Below, in pieces: positions 32,286 through 41,113 of a DNA stretch of 64,000 nucleotides (its first letter is position 1; each line of letters opens with the position of its first letter). The notes under the pieces are model-generated. The model made no database searches and had not been told where the DNA came from. It worked only from the letters and a program-made list of their open reading frames with translations. Both the position numbers and the translations under genes were made by a program. Origin of the DNA: Ruania rhizosphaerae (GTDB taxonomy: Bacteria; Actinomycetota; Actinomycetes; Actinomycetales; Beutenbergiaceae); assembly GCF_009805705.1 (NCBI RefSeq), contig NZ_VSMB01000001.1:310001-374000 (forward strand), written 5' to 3'.

Positions 32286-35147
32286 ATGCCTGACCACTCC
32301 CGCGCTCCCGAGCTCGCCCAGGACAGCGAACCCATCGATCGGATCCTCGATCTGGCAGGTCGGTGGGACTGCGCCCTCGACCGCGACGGCGTCGGCGAGC
32401 TCGAGCAGTGGTTCCGTCGCGATCTTCCCGGGGAGCCCACAACGATCACCCTTCCCGGATCCATCCAGCATCAGGGTCTCGGCGATCCCGTCACCGTCGA
32501 CACCCCGTGGACCGGCGGCATCGTCGACCGCTCCTACTTCACTGACGACGTGTATGCCCCCTATCGCGAGCCCGGCAACATCGCCGTCCCGTTCTGGCTG
32601 CAGCCGCAGGTGTACTACCAGGGCGCAGCATGGTTCCAGCGTGAGATCCACGTTCCCGAGGACTGGCAGAACAGCCGGGTCGAGCTTGCTCTGGAACGCG
32701 TGCACTGGGAATCGGCCGTCTGGGTCGACGACGACCGCATCGGCTCCGAACGAAGCCTGACGACGGCGCACCGGTTCGACCTGGGCGTGCTCTCCCCGGG
32801 CACCCACCGCCTCACGATCCGGGTCGACAACCGGGCTGTGGTCGACGTCGGCCCGAACGCGCACAGCGTCTCCGATCACACGCAGGGCAACTGGAACGGC
32901 GTTGTCGGGGCGCTGACCCTCACGGCCCAGCCCGAGGCGAGGATCAGCCAGGTGCGGGTGTTCCCCGAACTCGCCACTCGCTCCGCCCTGGTGAAGGTGG
33001 ACATCGCCGCAGGCAGCCGCAGTGCAGGCACCGGGCGCGTCGAGGTCACCGCGCGTTGTCACCGCGCCACCGGCACCACCGACGCCACCGACGTCGGCCC
33101 GGTCACCGCCGAGTTCGAGGCCGAGTACGGCCGCGACCTGAGCGAGCGCGGTCTGACCGCCAGCGGAGCGCACGTGGACGTCCGCCTGCCGCTCGGTGAG
33201 GACGCAACCACCTGGGACGAGTTCGACCCGGCGTTGTACGAGGTCACCGTGCGGCTCACCACCGAGATCCACGGCACCGAAAGCCGCGACACGGTCCGCG
33301 CCACCTTCGGGCTGCGGGAGATGGCGACCGACGGCACCCAGGTGACGATCAACGGCCGCCGGACCTTCATCCGCGGCACGCTCGAGTCCTGCGTCTTCCC
33401 GCTCACGGGCTACCCGCCCACCGACGTCGACTCGTGGCGCGAGATCGTCGCCACCGTGCAGGCGCACGGGCTGAACCTGCTGCGCTTCCACTCGTGGTGC
33501 CCACCCGAGGCTGCCTTCGTGGCCGCCGACGAGGCCGGGCTCTACCTGCAGGTCGAGGGCCCGATCTGGGCGAACCAGGGCGCCGCCATCGGTGAGGGAC
33601 GACCCGTGGACGCCTTCCTGGCCGAGGAGACCCGGCGGATCCTGCGCGAGTACGGCAACCATCCCTCGTTCGTGATGATGGCGCACGGCAACGAGCCGGG
33701 CGGCCGTGACGCCGAGCACCTCGCCGCGTGGGTCGCCGGATGGCGCGCGCACGACCCGCGCCGTCTCTACACCTCCGGCGCGGGGTGGCCGGCGATTCCC
33801 GAGAACGACTTCCACAACATCCCCGAACCCCGGGCGCACCGCTGGGGCGAGGGGCTGAAGTCCCGGCTCAACGGCCACCCGCCGGAGACGGAGTCCGACT
33901 ATGCCGCATGGGTCACCGACCGGCCCGTGGTCAGCCACGAGATCGGCCAGTGGTGCGTGTACCCGGACTTCTCCGAGACCGGGCGCTACACGGGCCTGAT
34001 GCAGCCGAGGAACTTCGGCATCTTCGCCGACTTCCTGCGCGAGGCGGGGATGGCCGATCAGGCGGAGGAGTTCCTCCACGCCTCCGGCAAGCTGCAGGCG
34101 CTCTGCTACAAGGAGGACATCGAGGCGGCGCTGCGCACCGAGGGCTTCGGCGGCTTCCACCTGCTCGGACTGTCCGACTTCCCCGGCCAGGGCACTGCGC
34201 TGGTTGGGGTGCTCAACCCGTTCTGGGAGTCCAAGGGGTACTGCACCACCGAGGAGTTCTCCCGCTTCTGCGGGCCGACCGTGCCGCTGGCACGCCTTCC
34301 GCGCCGCATCTGGGCCGCCGACGAGCCGATCACCTTCGATGTTCAGGTAGCCCACTTCGGTCCCGCTCCCCTGCATGCGCAGGTGCGCTGGAGCCTTCGA
34401 GCCGACGACGGCGCACCCCTGCTGGACGGTGTCGTCGCCGAGCAGGAGATCACTGTGGGCAACGGCACCCGGCTGGGGCCGGTGGTGACGCCGGCCACTG
34501 GTCTGACCGCGCCTGCCAGGGTCACGCTGGTGGTCACGATCGCGGACTCCTCCGGTGCTGTGCACGAGAACGACTGGGACCTGTGGGTCTACACTGCTGT
34601 CGACGTCGAACCGTCCGGGCTGGTGACCACGTCCGATGTGCAGCACGCCATTGACCGGGCTACAGCGGGCGAGGATGTGCTGCTCGAACTCACCCCGGAG
34701 AGCATCGGCAACGACATCGCGCTCGGGTTCACCCCGGTGTTCTGGAATACGGCGTGGACGAAGGGGCAGGCGCCGCACACGCTCGGCATCACCCACGATC
34801 CGCAGCACCCGGTCTTCGACGGTTTCCCCACGGAGGGTCACACGTCCTGGCAGTGGTGGGAGCCACTGCACGGCGCCCGGGCGATGCTGCTGGACGGACT
34901 GCCCGACTCACTGCGCCCGCTCGTGCAGCCGATCGACACGTGGTTCGAGGCGCGCCGCCTGGGCTGCCTGGTCGAGGCCCGACTCGGCGAGGGCAGGATC
35001 GTTGTCAGTTCGCTCAACCTCGATCCGGGCGCCGACCGGCTCGCGGCCCGGCAACTGCGGGCCAGTCTCCTGGCCTACATCGGCGGGCCTGCGTTCGCGC
35101 CGACGGAGACCATCGACGCCGGTCAGCTCCGCAGTCTGCTGCGCTGA
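32286..35147 (+). CDS. Glycoside hydrolase family 2 enzyme (beta-galactosidase/glucuronidase-like)
   Basis: A 953-aa cytoplasmic enzyme. Residues 1-190 form the GH2 sugar-binding jelly roll, about 200-340 the Ig-like domain and about 345-640 the catalytic barrel, in which NGRRTFIRGTLE, NLLRFHSWCPPE, MMAHGNEPGG (acid/base Glu) and VVSHEIGQWC (nucleophile Glu) are seen. A beta-sandwich and a C-terminal domain of about 300 residues follow. It lacks a signal peptide. The gene ends 81 bp from the convergent AglEFG-like importer operon, so it may hydrolyse the imported glycoside. The acid/base context HGNEPGG is typical of the divergent GH2 subgroups, so the sugar specificity is open. The ATG follows GAAGGACG. 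Confidence 0.87.
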   Translation: MPDHSRAPELAQDSEPIDRILDLAGRWDCALDRDGVGELEQWFRRDLPGEPTTITLPGSIQHQGLGDPVTVDTPWTGGIVDRSYFTDDVYAPYREPGNIAVPFWLQPQVYYQGAAWFQREIHVPEDWQNSRVELALERVHWESAVWVDDDRIGSERSLTTAHRFDLGVLSPGTHRLTIRVDNRAVVDVGPNAHSVSDHTQGNWNGVVGALTLTAQPEARISQVRVFPELATRSALVKVDIAAGSRSAGTGRVEVTARCHRATGTTDATDVGPVTAEFEAEYGRDLSERGLTASGAHVDVRLPLGEDATTWDEFDPALYEVTVRLTTEIHGTESRDTVRATFGLREMATDGTQVTINGRRTFIRGTLESCVFPLTGYPPTDVDSWREIVATVQAHGLNLLRFHSWCPPEAAFVAADEAGLYLQVEGPIWANQGAAIGEGRPVDAFLAEETRRILREYGNHPSFVMMAHGNEPGGRDAEHLAAWVAGWRAHDPRRLYTSGAGWPAIPENDFHNIPEPRAHRWGEGLKSRLNGHPPETESDYAAWVTDRPVVSHEIGQWCVYPDFSETGRYTGLMQPRNFGIFADFLREAGMADQAEEFLHASGKLQALCYKEDIEAALRTEGFGGFHLLGLSDFPGQGTALVGVLNPFWESKGYCTTEEFSRFCGPTVPLARLPRRIWAADEPITFDVQVAHFGPAPLHAQVRWSLRADDGAPLLDGVVAEQEITVGNGTRLGPVVTPATGLTAPARVTLVVTIADSSGAVHENDWDLWVYTAVDVEPSGLVTTSDVQHAIDRATAGEDVLLELTPESIGNDIALGFTPVFWNTAWTKGQAPHTLGITHDPQHPVFDGFPTEGHTSWQWWEPLHGARAMLLDGLPDSLRPLVQPIDTWFEARRLGCLVEARLGEGRIVVSSLNLDPGADRLAARQLRASLLAYIGGPAFAPTETIDAGQLRSLLR

Positions 35148-35155
35148 CGCAGCGC

Positions 35156-35205
35156 AATCCCTCGTCGTTCTGGTTGCTGCGTCGTGACCAGAACGACGAG
35201 GGATT
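35156..35205. terminator. 19-bp perfect hairpin between convergent genes
   Basis: 35156-35174 (AATCCCTCGTCGTTCTGGT) and 35187-35205 are exact reverse complements, with loop TGCTGCGTCGTG. It starts 9 bp after the GH2 stop and ends 23 bp before the permease stop, so it can end both transcripts. The loop-proximal GGTTGCTG is shared with the hairpin at 62787. Confidence 0.8.
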
Positions 35206-35227
35206 CCGCTGTCGTGGGTGTTGCGGC

Positions 35228-36133
35228 CTATCCCTTCACCGACCCCGAGGTCAGGCCACGGACGAAGAACCGCTGCAGGAAGAAGAACACCAGGATCGGC
35301 AAGGCCATCGAGAAGAAGGCGCCAGCCGAGAGGAGTTCCTCGCCCTGGCCTTGGGTACCGAGCAGCTGCTGTAGCTGCACGATGACCGTGGCGTTCGAGG
35401 GGGCCAGGAACAACTTGGCAATGAGCAGGTCGTTCCAGACCCACAGGAACTGCAGCGTCGCGAACGCAGCGATCGCCGGCATGGCCATCGGCGCCACCAG
35501 CAGCCAGAAGGTCTGATAATGGCTGGCGCCGTCGATCTTGGCCGACTCGACTACCGAATACGGCAGCGTCGACATGTAGTTGCGCAACGTATACACGCAC
35601 AGCGGCATCCCGAAACCGGTGTGCAGCAACCACGTGGCCACGAACTCACCCGAGATCCCGATCCCGTTCGGACCGAGCAGGTTCAGCATCGGCTGGAATG
35701 CCACCTGGATCGGCACCACCATCACGCCCACGATGATGACGAACAGGGTCTCCTTGAACCGGAAGTTCAGGAAAGTGAACGCATACGCGGCAAAGGCGGC
35801 GAACATGATCGGCAGGATCGTCGCCGGCACGGCCACGACCACCGTGTTGAGGAAGCCGACGCCCATATCTGCAGCACCGGTGAAGACCCCGACGTAGTTG
35901 TCCCAGGTCCACCCCTGACCGAACGGGTCCGCGACCACCGTCCACCAGCCGCTGGTCACGATGTCATCGCGGCTACGCAGCGAGTTGATCAGCAACCCCA
36001 GAGTGGGGATAGACCAGAGGATCGCCAGCAGGACGGTGACGATGATGGAGGTCCAACTGCGGGGACGCCCGTCCTTCATGTAGGAGGGCTGACGCTTGGG
36101 CTTGGCCCTGGAGACCTGAGCGGTGGCGGTCAT
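35228..36133 (-). CDS. Carbohydrate ABC transporter permease (AglG/MalG type)
   Basis: A 301-aa permease with six helices (first WTSIIVTVLLAILWSIPTLG) and the coupling loop VVESAKIDGASHYQTFWLLV, where EAA is ESA. The insert with LRSRDDIVTSGWW after helix 1 and the sequence NDLLIAKLFLAPSNATVIVQLQQLLG resemble the AglG subgroup of alpha-glucoside importers. The ATG overlaps the stop of the preceding permease gene by four bases. No ATPase is encoded in the operon. Confidence 0.9.
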   Translation of the reverse strand: MTATAQVSRAKPKRQPSYMKDGRPRSWTSIIVTVLLAILWSIPTLGLLINSLRSRDDIVTSGWWTVVADPFGQGWTWDNYVGVFTGAADMGVGFLNTVVVAVPATILPIMFAAFAAYAFTFLNFRFKETLFVIIVGVMVVPIQVAFQPMLNLLGPNGIGISGEFVATWLLHTGFGMPLCVYTLRNYMSTLPYSVVESAKIDGASHYQTFWLLVAPMAMPAIAAFATLQFLWVWNDLLIAKLFLAPSNATVIVQLQQLLGTQGQGEELLSAGAFFSMALPILVFFFLQRFFVRGLTSGSVKG

Positions 36134-37254
36134 CGCGCCGCCTCCTTCCGGTAGTGCCGCACCTGATAGATCAGGATCGGCGTCACGAGGATCAGCAGCA
36201 CCACCACGATCGCGGACGCCCGGCCGGCGCGCTGGAACGTGAACAGCTCCTGGAAGAACAGGTTGGCGATCACGTTCGTGCTGGCCTGACCGTTGGTGAG
36301 CACGTAGATGATGTCGAAGACTTTCAGCACCAGGATCGTCACCGTGATGAAGACGGTGATCATCGTGCCCTTGATCTGCGGGACGATCACCCGGAAGAAG
36401 ACCTGAACTTCGTTCGCGCCATCCATACGGGCCGCCTCGAGCGTCTCCTCCGGAACGCCCTTGATCCCACCGGAGAGGAGGATCATGGCGAAGCCCGCCT
36501 GCATCCAGATGAGGATCACCATCATCAGGAACGAGTTCAGGCGCAGGGTGTCCACCCGGATCCAGTTCTGCGCATCGCCGCCCAGGGACGTCACGATCGA
36601 GTTCAGTAGGCCGATGTCAGGGTTCGGGCTATAGATCTGGATCGCCCAGATCGTCGACGCCGCCACGAACGAGATAGCCATCGGCAGGAAGATGAAGCTC
36701 TTGGCAACCTTCTCACCCTGCGCAGAGAGCCGGTCCGCGAACAGAGCCACCACGAGGCCGACCACGACTGTCACTGCTGGTACCACGATCAACCACAGGG
36801 CATTGTTGGTCAATGACAGCCAGAACTCACCACTGCCGAAGATGGCGACGTAATTGTCGAATCCGACGTAGGCAGTGCTGTCATTGCTCGCGAAACTGTA
36901 GTTGATCGTCTGCACCGTCGGGTAGACGAGTACCAGCCCGAGCAGGAAGAACGAGGGGAACACGAAGACGTACGGGATGACACCTTCGGAGAACCGCTGC
37001 GGCAAACCTTCGATGAAGACGTTCACGAAATAGAACAACAGTGCCGCTCCCCCGACACCGGCAATCATGCCGATCACGGCCATCAGGAGCCGGTTGTCGA
37101 AGAACCACTCCGGATAGTAGGCGAGCGCGAGGAAGACGTTCGCGGCTGCCCACGCCACAACAACCGCGCCGATCACGCCGATCACGATCCGAGCCGGTCT
37201 TGCCCCACCAACCTTGCGCGGTGGCGACTCCGCCGGAGCGGCAGCGGCGGTCAC
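36130..37254 (-). CDS. Sugar ABC transporter permease (AglF/MalF type)
   Basis: A 374-aa permease, longer than usual owing to two extra N-terminal helices (IVIGVIGAVVVAWAAANVFLA and LLMAVIGMIAGVGGAALLFYF) before the standard six, as in AglF proteins. The coupling loop is EETLEAARMDGANEVQVFFRV. The GTG start overlaps the stop of the binding-protein gene (GTGA), and the downstream permease overlaps by ATGA. These overlaps keep the subunits in balance. Confidence 0.9.
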   Translation of the reverse strand: MTAAAAPAESPPRKVGGARPARIVIGVIGAVVVAWAAANVFLALAYYPEWFFDNRLLMAVIGMIAGVGGAALLFYFVNVFIEGLPQRFSEGVIPYVFVFPSFFLLGLVLVYPTVQTINYSFASNDSTAYVGFDNYVAIFGSGEFWLSLTNNALWLIVVPAVTVVVGLVVALFADRLSAQGEKVAKSFIFLPMAISFVAASTIWAIQIYSPNPDIGLLNSIVTSLGGDAQNWIRVDTLRLNSFLMMVILIWMQAGFAMILLSGGIKGVPEETLEAARMDGANEVQVFFRVIVPQIKGTMITVFITVTILVLKVFDIIYVLTNGQASTNVIANLFFQELFTFQRAGRASAIVVVLLILVTPILIYQVRHYRKEAAR

Positions 37255-38609
37255 GAGTCCTCTCCCTCGCTTGCCGGCCAGCTCTCCTCGATCGCGGTCG
37301 TGACATCCTCGGCCGAGGCACCGTTCACCCAGTCGACCATGCCGGTCCAGAACGTCCCGCCACCGACGGCGTTCGGCATCAGGTCCGATCCGTCGAAGCG
37401 GAAGACATCCGCGTCAGCGACGATCTCCGCGGTTCGCCGGGTGAGCTCGTCCGGGTAGAGGCTGGCATCGAAGGTGGAGTGCGGGGAGAGCCACCCGCCG
37501 GCCTGGGCCCACGGCCCACCGAAGGAGTCCGAGGTGAGGAACTGCATCACCGCGATCGAGTCAGGGTCGTTGCCGTTCATCAACGCCGCGAGGTCACCCC
37601 CACCGAGGATCGGCTGGTCCGTGTAGTCCCCGGATGCCGACCGCGGGAACACGAACAGGCCCACCTCTGAGTCCAGGTTCGCCTGGATGTCGGAGGGCAT
37701 GAAGCCCGTGATGAAGTTTCCCTGTCGCTCCATCAGGCACTCGGCCGGCTCCTCGAACGCCGGCAGGATCGCCTCGCTGAACGGCACGGCGAGCACGTTC
37801 GACGGCCCACCCAGCACGTTCCCGTCCTCGAAGATCAGATCTCCGTAGGCCTCGAACGCCTCCACCACACGCGGGTCATTGAACGGAATCTCATGCGAGG
37901 TCCACTGGTCGTATACCTCCGGACCGTGCAGGCGGAGCATGTACTCCTCGATCCAGTCCGTACCAACCCATCCGGTGGCCTGGTCCGACTCCCAGCCCAT
38001 GCACCACGGTGCTACGCCGTCGTCGCGGATCTGCTGGGCGATATCGGCGAGGTCGTCCAGGGTCTCCGGCTCGGTGTTGTAGCCGCCTGCCGCATACGCG
38101 TCCTGCGGGTACCAGACCAGGGACTTCACGGCCATGCGCATCGGCGCCCCGTAGACACGCCCTTCCTCGTCGGTCGCAGCGTCCAGGAATCCCGGGACCA
38201 GCGTCTCCTCGAGCGAGGCCATGTCGAGATAGAGGTCGACCGGCTGGACCGCGTCTGCCGCAGCCTGTTCCATCAGACCACCCGGCTGCGGGAAGATCGC
38301 GATGTCTGGGGCCTGACCGGAGCCAGTCCGAGCCCGGATAGTGTTCGTGAAGTCTTGGTCCGAGGTGTACTGGACGTCGATACCGGTCCGTTCCTCGAAC
38401 TCCTCGAGCGAGGCGTTGAACGCCTCAGCCTCCGCACCGCCGAATGCTCCCAGGATCGTCACGACCCCGTCGCTGTCCGTCTCGGCATTGTCCGGTCCGA
38501 ATCCGCTGCCACTACCACTGCCGGGCTGCTGCAGGCACCCAGCGAGCAGCAGCGCTCCCGTCGCGGCGAGACTGGTCGCCGCAACCTTCCGGCGCAAGCA
38601 CTGCGTCAT
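37251..38609 (-). CDS. ABC transporter substrate-binding lipoprotein (AglE-like)
   Basis: A 452-aa binding lipoprotein. The signal MTQCLRRKVAATSLAATGAL precedes the lipobox LLAGC, then a Gln/Pro/Gly/Ser linker. The mature part shows SASL-type motifs of alpha-glucoside-binding proteins: APDIAIFPQPGG, PMRMAVKSLVWYPQDAYAAGGY, GWESDQATGWVGTDWIEEYML, MERQGNFITGFMP. It captures a glycoside outside the cell and delivers it to the two permeases. The ribosome binding site is GGAG (38617). Two operator-like repeats lie upstream (38632-38656, 38716-38731), so sugar-specific control is likely although no regulator gene is adjacent. Confidence 0.9.
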   Translation of the reverse strand: MTQCLRRKVAATSLAATGALLLAGCLQQPGSGSGSGFGPDNAETDSDGVVTILGAFGGAEAEAFNASLEEFEERTGIDVQYTSDQDFTNTIRARTGSGQAPDIAIFPQPGGLMEQAAADAVQPVDLYLDMASLEETLVPGFLDAATDEEGRVYGAPMRMAVKSLVWYPQDAYAAGGYNTEPETLDDLADIAQQIRDDGVAPWCMGWESDQATGWVGTDWIEEYMLRLHGPEVYDQWTSHEIPFNDPRVVEAFEAYGDLIFEDGNVLGGPSNVLAVPFSEAILPAFEEPAECLMERQGNFITGFMPSDIQANLDSEVGLFVFPRSASGDYTDQPILGGGDLAALMNGNDPDSIAVMQFLTSDSFGGPWAQAGGWLSPHSTFDASLYPDELTRRTAEIVADADVFRFDGSDLMPNAVGGGTFWTGMVDWVNGASAEDVTTAIEESWPASEGEDS

Positions 38610-38631
38610 CTGCAGACTCCTTCGTCCGATT

Positions 38632-38656
38632 CAGGTGGGCCACCATGGCCCACCTG
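38632..38656. promoter_or_regulatory. 11-bp inverted repeat in the importer leader
   Basis: CAGGTGGGCCA-CCA-TGGCCCACCTG is a perfect 11-bp repeat with a 3-base centre, 22 bp before the binding-protein start. As DNA it could be an operator; as RNA it would form a stable hairpin just before the ribosome binding site and could restrain translation. Confidence 0.55.
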
Positions 38657-38715
38657 TGCTGCAGGCTAACCCCGACACAGCCGATCGGCATGGTGAATGC
38701 GGCAGCAGCTACAGC

Positions 38716-38731
38716 CGTTGCGAAATCGCAA
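38716..38731. promoter_or_regulatory. LacI-family-like operator upstream of the importer operon
   Basis: GTTGCGA-AA-TCGCAAC is a perfect 7-bp inverted repeat, similar to operators of LacI/GalR sugar regulators (TTGCGA half-sites). A further half-site TTGCGA lies at 38742. It is about 110 bp upstream of the binding-protein gene. No LacI gene is adjacent; the only one in the window is at 58879. Confidence 0.5.
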
Positions 38732-38787
38732 CATGCCGCCGCTTGCGATGTTCACGCTCACATCCAAGTGGGAGCGAGAAAGACGAA

Positions 38788-38823
38788 CGGGCGACGGCGG
38801 AAGGTGAGTTCCGCCGTCGCCCG
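38788..38823 (-). terminator. Intrinsic terminator of lpdA
   Basis: CGGGCGACGGCGGAA, a 6-base loop, then TTCCGCCGTCGCCCG: a perfect 15-bp stem. Read on the minus strand it is followed by TTCGTCTTTCTC, a pyrimidine-rich tail, 47 bp after the lpdA stop. Confidence 0.85.
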
Positions 38824-38869
38824 CTGCGTTGGCATGAGGGCGCGTGAGTGCCCTGACTGCCCGGACTGA

Positions 38870-40267
38870 TCAGAGGTTGAGCATGTGCCCGGCGATACCG
38901 TGCACGGCCTCCTTGACCGACTCACCCAGGGTCGGGTGCGCGAACACATTCCGGGAGACCTCGTCAGCAGTGAGGTCCCATCGCTGAGCGAGGGTGAGTA
39001 CCGGGAGCAGCTCGGTGACGTCCGGGCCGATCAGGTGCGCGCCGATGATCTCGTTGTACTGCGCATCGGCCACCACCTTGACGAAGCCGACCGCGTCGCC
39101 GAGGCCCATGGCCTTGCCGTTCGCGGTGAAGGGGAACTTGGCGACCTTGACGTCGTAGCCCTTCTCCTTCGCCTGCTCCTCGGTGTACCCGAAGGAGGCA
39201 ATCTGCGGCTGGCAGTAGGTGGCGCGCGGGATGAAGTCGAACTCGATCTCCTGCGTCTCGGCGCCGCTGATCGTCTCGGCGGCCACCACGCCCATCGCCT
39301 CGGCGGTGTGGGCCAGCATGAGCTTGCCGGTGACGTCACCGATGGCGAAGACGTTCTCCACGTTCGTGCGCCCTCGCCCGTCCACGACGATCCCGCCGCG
39401 CTCGGTGGTCACGCCGAGGTTCTCCAGGCCGTAGCCCTCCAGGCGCGGGGCGAACCCGATCGCGGAGAGGAGCTTATCGGCCTCGAGCACCTGCTGGTCG
39501 CCCCCGTTGGCGGGGCTCACGGTCACCTTCACACCGGAGCCGGTGTCCTCCACGGCCTCGACCTTGGTGGAGGTCATCACCTTCACGCCGAGCTTCTTGT
39601 AATGCTTGGCGAGCTCCTTGGAGATCTCCGGATCCTCGGTGGGCACCATCCGGTCGAGGAACTCCACGATGGTGACGTCCACGCCGAAGTTCTTCATCAC
39701 GTACGCGAACTCAACGCCGATCGCGCCGGAGCCGGCGATGATCATCGAACCCGGGAGGTTCTCGTCGAGGATCTGCTCCTCGTAGGTGACGACGTTCTTG
39801 CTGACCTCGACCCCGGGCAGCATCTTCGTGACGGCACCCGTGGCGATGATCAGGTGGTCGAAGGTCAACTCGCTGGTGGAGCCGTCCTCGGCCGCGACCG
39901 ACATCGAGGTGTTCGAGGTGATGGTGCCCCACCCGTCCACCTCGGTGATCTTGTTCTTCTTCATCAGGAAGTGCACGCCCTTGACGATGCCGGCCGAGAC
40001 CTGCCGGCTGCGGGCATGCGTGGGGCCGTAGGACATGGACGCATCACCGGTGATGCCGAACTTGTCCTTCTCGTGGTTGAGCAGGTGGGAAAGCTCAGCG
40101 TTGCGCAGCAGAGCCTTGGACGGGATACATCCCACATTGAGACATACACCGCCCCAGTACTTCCGCTCCACCACGGCTACGTTGAGACCCTCTTGAGCCG
40201 CGCGGATCGCGGCGATGTACCCACCGGGGCCTGCTCCGAGAACAACGACGTCATAGTGTGAAGTCAC
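38870..40267 (-). CDS. lpdA: Dihydrolipoamide dehydrogenase (E3)
   Basis: A 465-aa flavoprotein disulfide reductase, shared E3 of pyruvate and 2-oxoglutarate dehydrogenase complexes. FAD-binding [18 protein letters not shown] is at the N-terminus. The redox disulfide reads [16 protein letters not shown], the NAD-binding fold [16 protein letters not shown], the second FAD contact FAIGDVTG, and the catalytic [11 protein letters not shown] carries the dimer-interface His and Glu (here Gly-Glu). The GTG at 40267 has GGGAGC upstream and begins exactly where homologues do. It stands alone with a good terminator. The upstream 364-bp region contains a nested palindrome at 40371-40450 and probably the promoter. 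Confidence 0.95.
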   Translation of the reverse strand: MTSHYDVVVLGAGPGGYIAAIRAAQEGLNVAVVERKYWGGVCLNVGCIPSKALLRNAELSHLLNHEKDKFGITGDASMSYGPTHARSRQVSAGIVKGVHFLMKKNKITEVDGWGTITSNTSMSVAAEDGSTSELTFDHLIIATGAVTKMLPGVEVSKNVVTYEEQILDENLPGSMIIAGSGAIGVEFAYVMKNFGVDVTIVEFLDRMVPTEDPEISKELAKHYKKLGVKVMTSTKVEAVEDTGSGVKVTVSPANGGDQQVLEADKLLSAIGFAPRLEGYGLENLGVTTERGGIVVDGRGRTNVENVFAIGDVTGKLMLAHTAEAMGVVAAETISGAETQEIEFDFIPRATYCQPQIASFGYTEEQAKEKGYDVKVAKFPFTANGKAMGLGDAVGFVKVVADAQYNEIIGAHLIGPDVTELLPVLTLAQRWDLTADEVSRNVFAHPTLGESVKEAVHGIAGHMLNL

Positions 40268-40631
40268 GCTCCCGACTCTACTGGCGCAGCGCCGGTGGTG
40301 CGATCCCTCGGCGGTGAGCCATGCATCACACCGGCCATCACGGTTGCGTGGCCCTCCCATCCATCCCTCGCGTTCGAATCCCGTCACGGCAATCGAATCC
40401 CGTCACGGGGCGCCGGAGCGGGATTCGGGCGCCGGAGCGGGATTCGAACGTGGTCGGCCCCGATGGGGCAGCTGGGGTGCCCTGCCCGCACACAGCCATG
40501 ACAGACTGGGCCTTGCGGGGGCGCCGGTGACGCCGGTGCCATCGCTGTCGCCGCCGTGGGCTACCGTGTGATAAGCAGCCCTCAAACTCACCAAGTAGGC
40601 GTAAAACCCGCTTCACTCTCCTGGAGGTGCC
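40268..40631. other. 364-bp divergent intergenic region of lpdA and the GNAT gene
   Basis: Holds no convincing gene. The middle is occupied by the nested repeat at 40371-40450; the right part, 40560-40620, is locally AT-richer (GTGTGATAAGC, CAAACTCACCAAG) and probably contains the GNAT promoter. No tRNA cloverleaf could be folded on either strand despite T-arm-like sequence. Confidence 0.5.
40371..40450. repeat. Nested direct and inverted repeats with tRNA T-arm-like arms
   Basis: Outer arms CGTTCGAATCCCG (40371-40383) and CGGGATTCGAACG (40438-40450) are perfect reverse complements. Inside, TCGAATCCCGTCACGG repeats the left arm and GGCGCCGGAGCGGGATTCG occurs twice in tandem on the right. The GTTCGAATCCC core equals the consensus T-loop of many bacterial tRNAs. 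Confidence 0.7.
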
Positions 40632-41105
40632 ATGGTCGCCATGGAACGTGTGGATTGGACCGATCCTGACCTGCAGCGGCTCGTGGCCGACCAGGAGCGG
40701 GAGATCGACGCCCGCTACGGCGACAGCGAGCACGCCGAACATCTTGACGCCGAGACCGTCACCGTGGCCGTCCTGGCGCGTGATGCCGAATCCAAGGAAG
40801 CCGTGGCCTGCGGTGTGCTGCGCGACCCGGCGCCCGGCTTCGAGGCCGGCACTGGTGAGCTGAACCGGATGTACGTCCACCCCGACCACCGCCGCCGGGG
40901 AATCGGCAAGGAGATTCTGCGCGCACTGGAGTCTGCGGCGAAGGATCGCAAGCTCGGCCAGCTGGTGCTCGAGACAGGTATCCAGCAGCCCGAGGCGATC
41001 GGCCTGTACACCTCTGAGGGGTACAGGATCATCGACAACTACCCCCCGTATGAGGACGACTTCGATTCCCGTTGCTTCGCGAAGGCCATCGGCGACGACG
41101 GTTGA
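40632..41105 (+). CDS. GNAT-family N-acetyltransferase
   Basis: A 157-aa acyltransferase of the GNAT fold. Acetyl-CoA binding motif A is complete: ELNRMYVHPDHRRRGIGKEILRALESAA (R-R-x-G-I-G), and motif B follows with LVLETGIQQPEAIGLYTSEGYRIIDNYPPY. The substrate is unknown; the small-molecule, sometimes antibiotic or amino acid, acetylating subgroup is likely. The ATG has an excellent GGAGGTG site 5-6 bases upstream. It converges with the membrane-protein gene with only 8 bp between stops. Confidence 0.9.
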   Translation: MVAMERVDWTDPDLQRLVADQEREIDARYGDSEHAEHLDAETVTVAVLARDAESKEAVACGVLRDPAPGFEAGTGELNRMYVHPDHRRRGIGKEILRALESAAKDRKLGQLVLETGIQQPEAIGLYTSEGYRIIDNYPPYEDDFDSRCFAKAIGDDG

Positions 41106-41113
41106 CCTGCCCC

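Noticed and set aside
32163-34871. 902-codon open frame on the minus strand opposite the GH2 gene
   Set aside because: Antisense of the conserved GH2 catalytic domain; no motif and no ribosome binding site.
38885-40261. 458-codon open frame on the plus strand opposite lpdA
   Set aside because: Shadow of the conserved Lpd sequence.
40371-40450. tRNA gene
   Set aside because: Only the T-arm-like sequence exists; no acceptor, D or anticodon arm could be paired on either strand.
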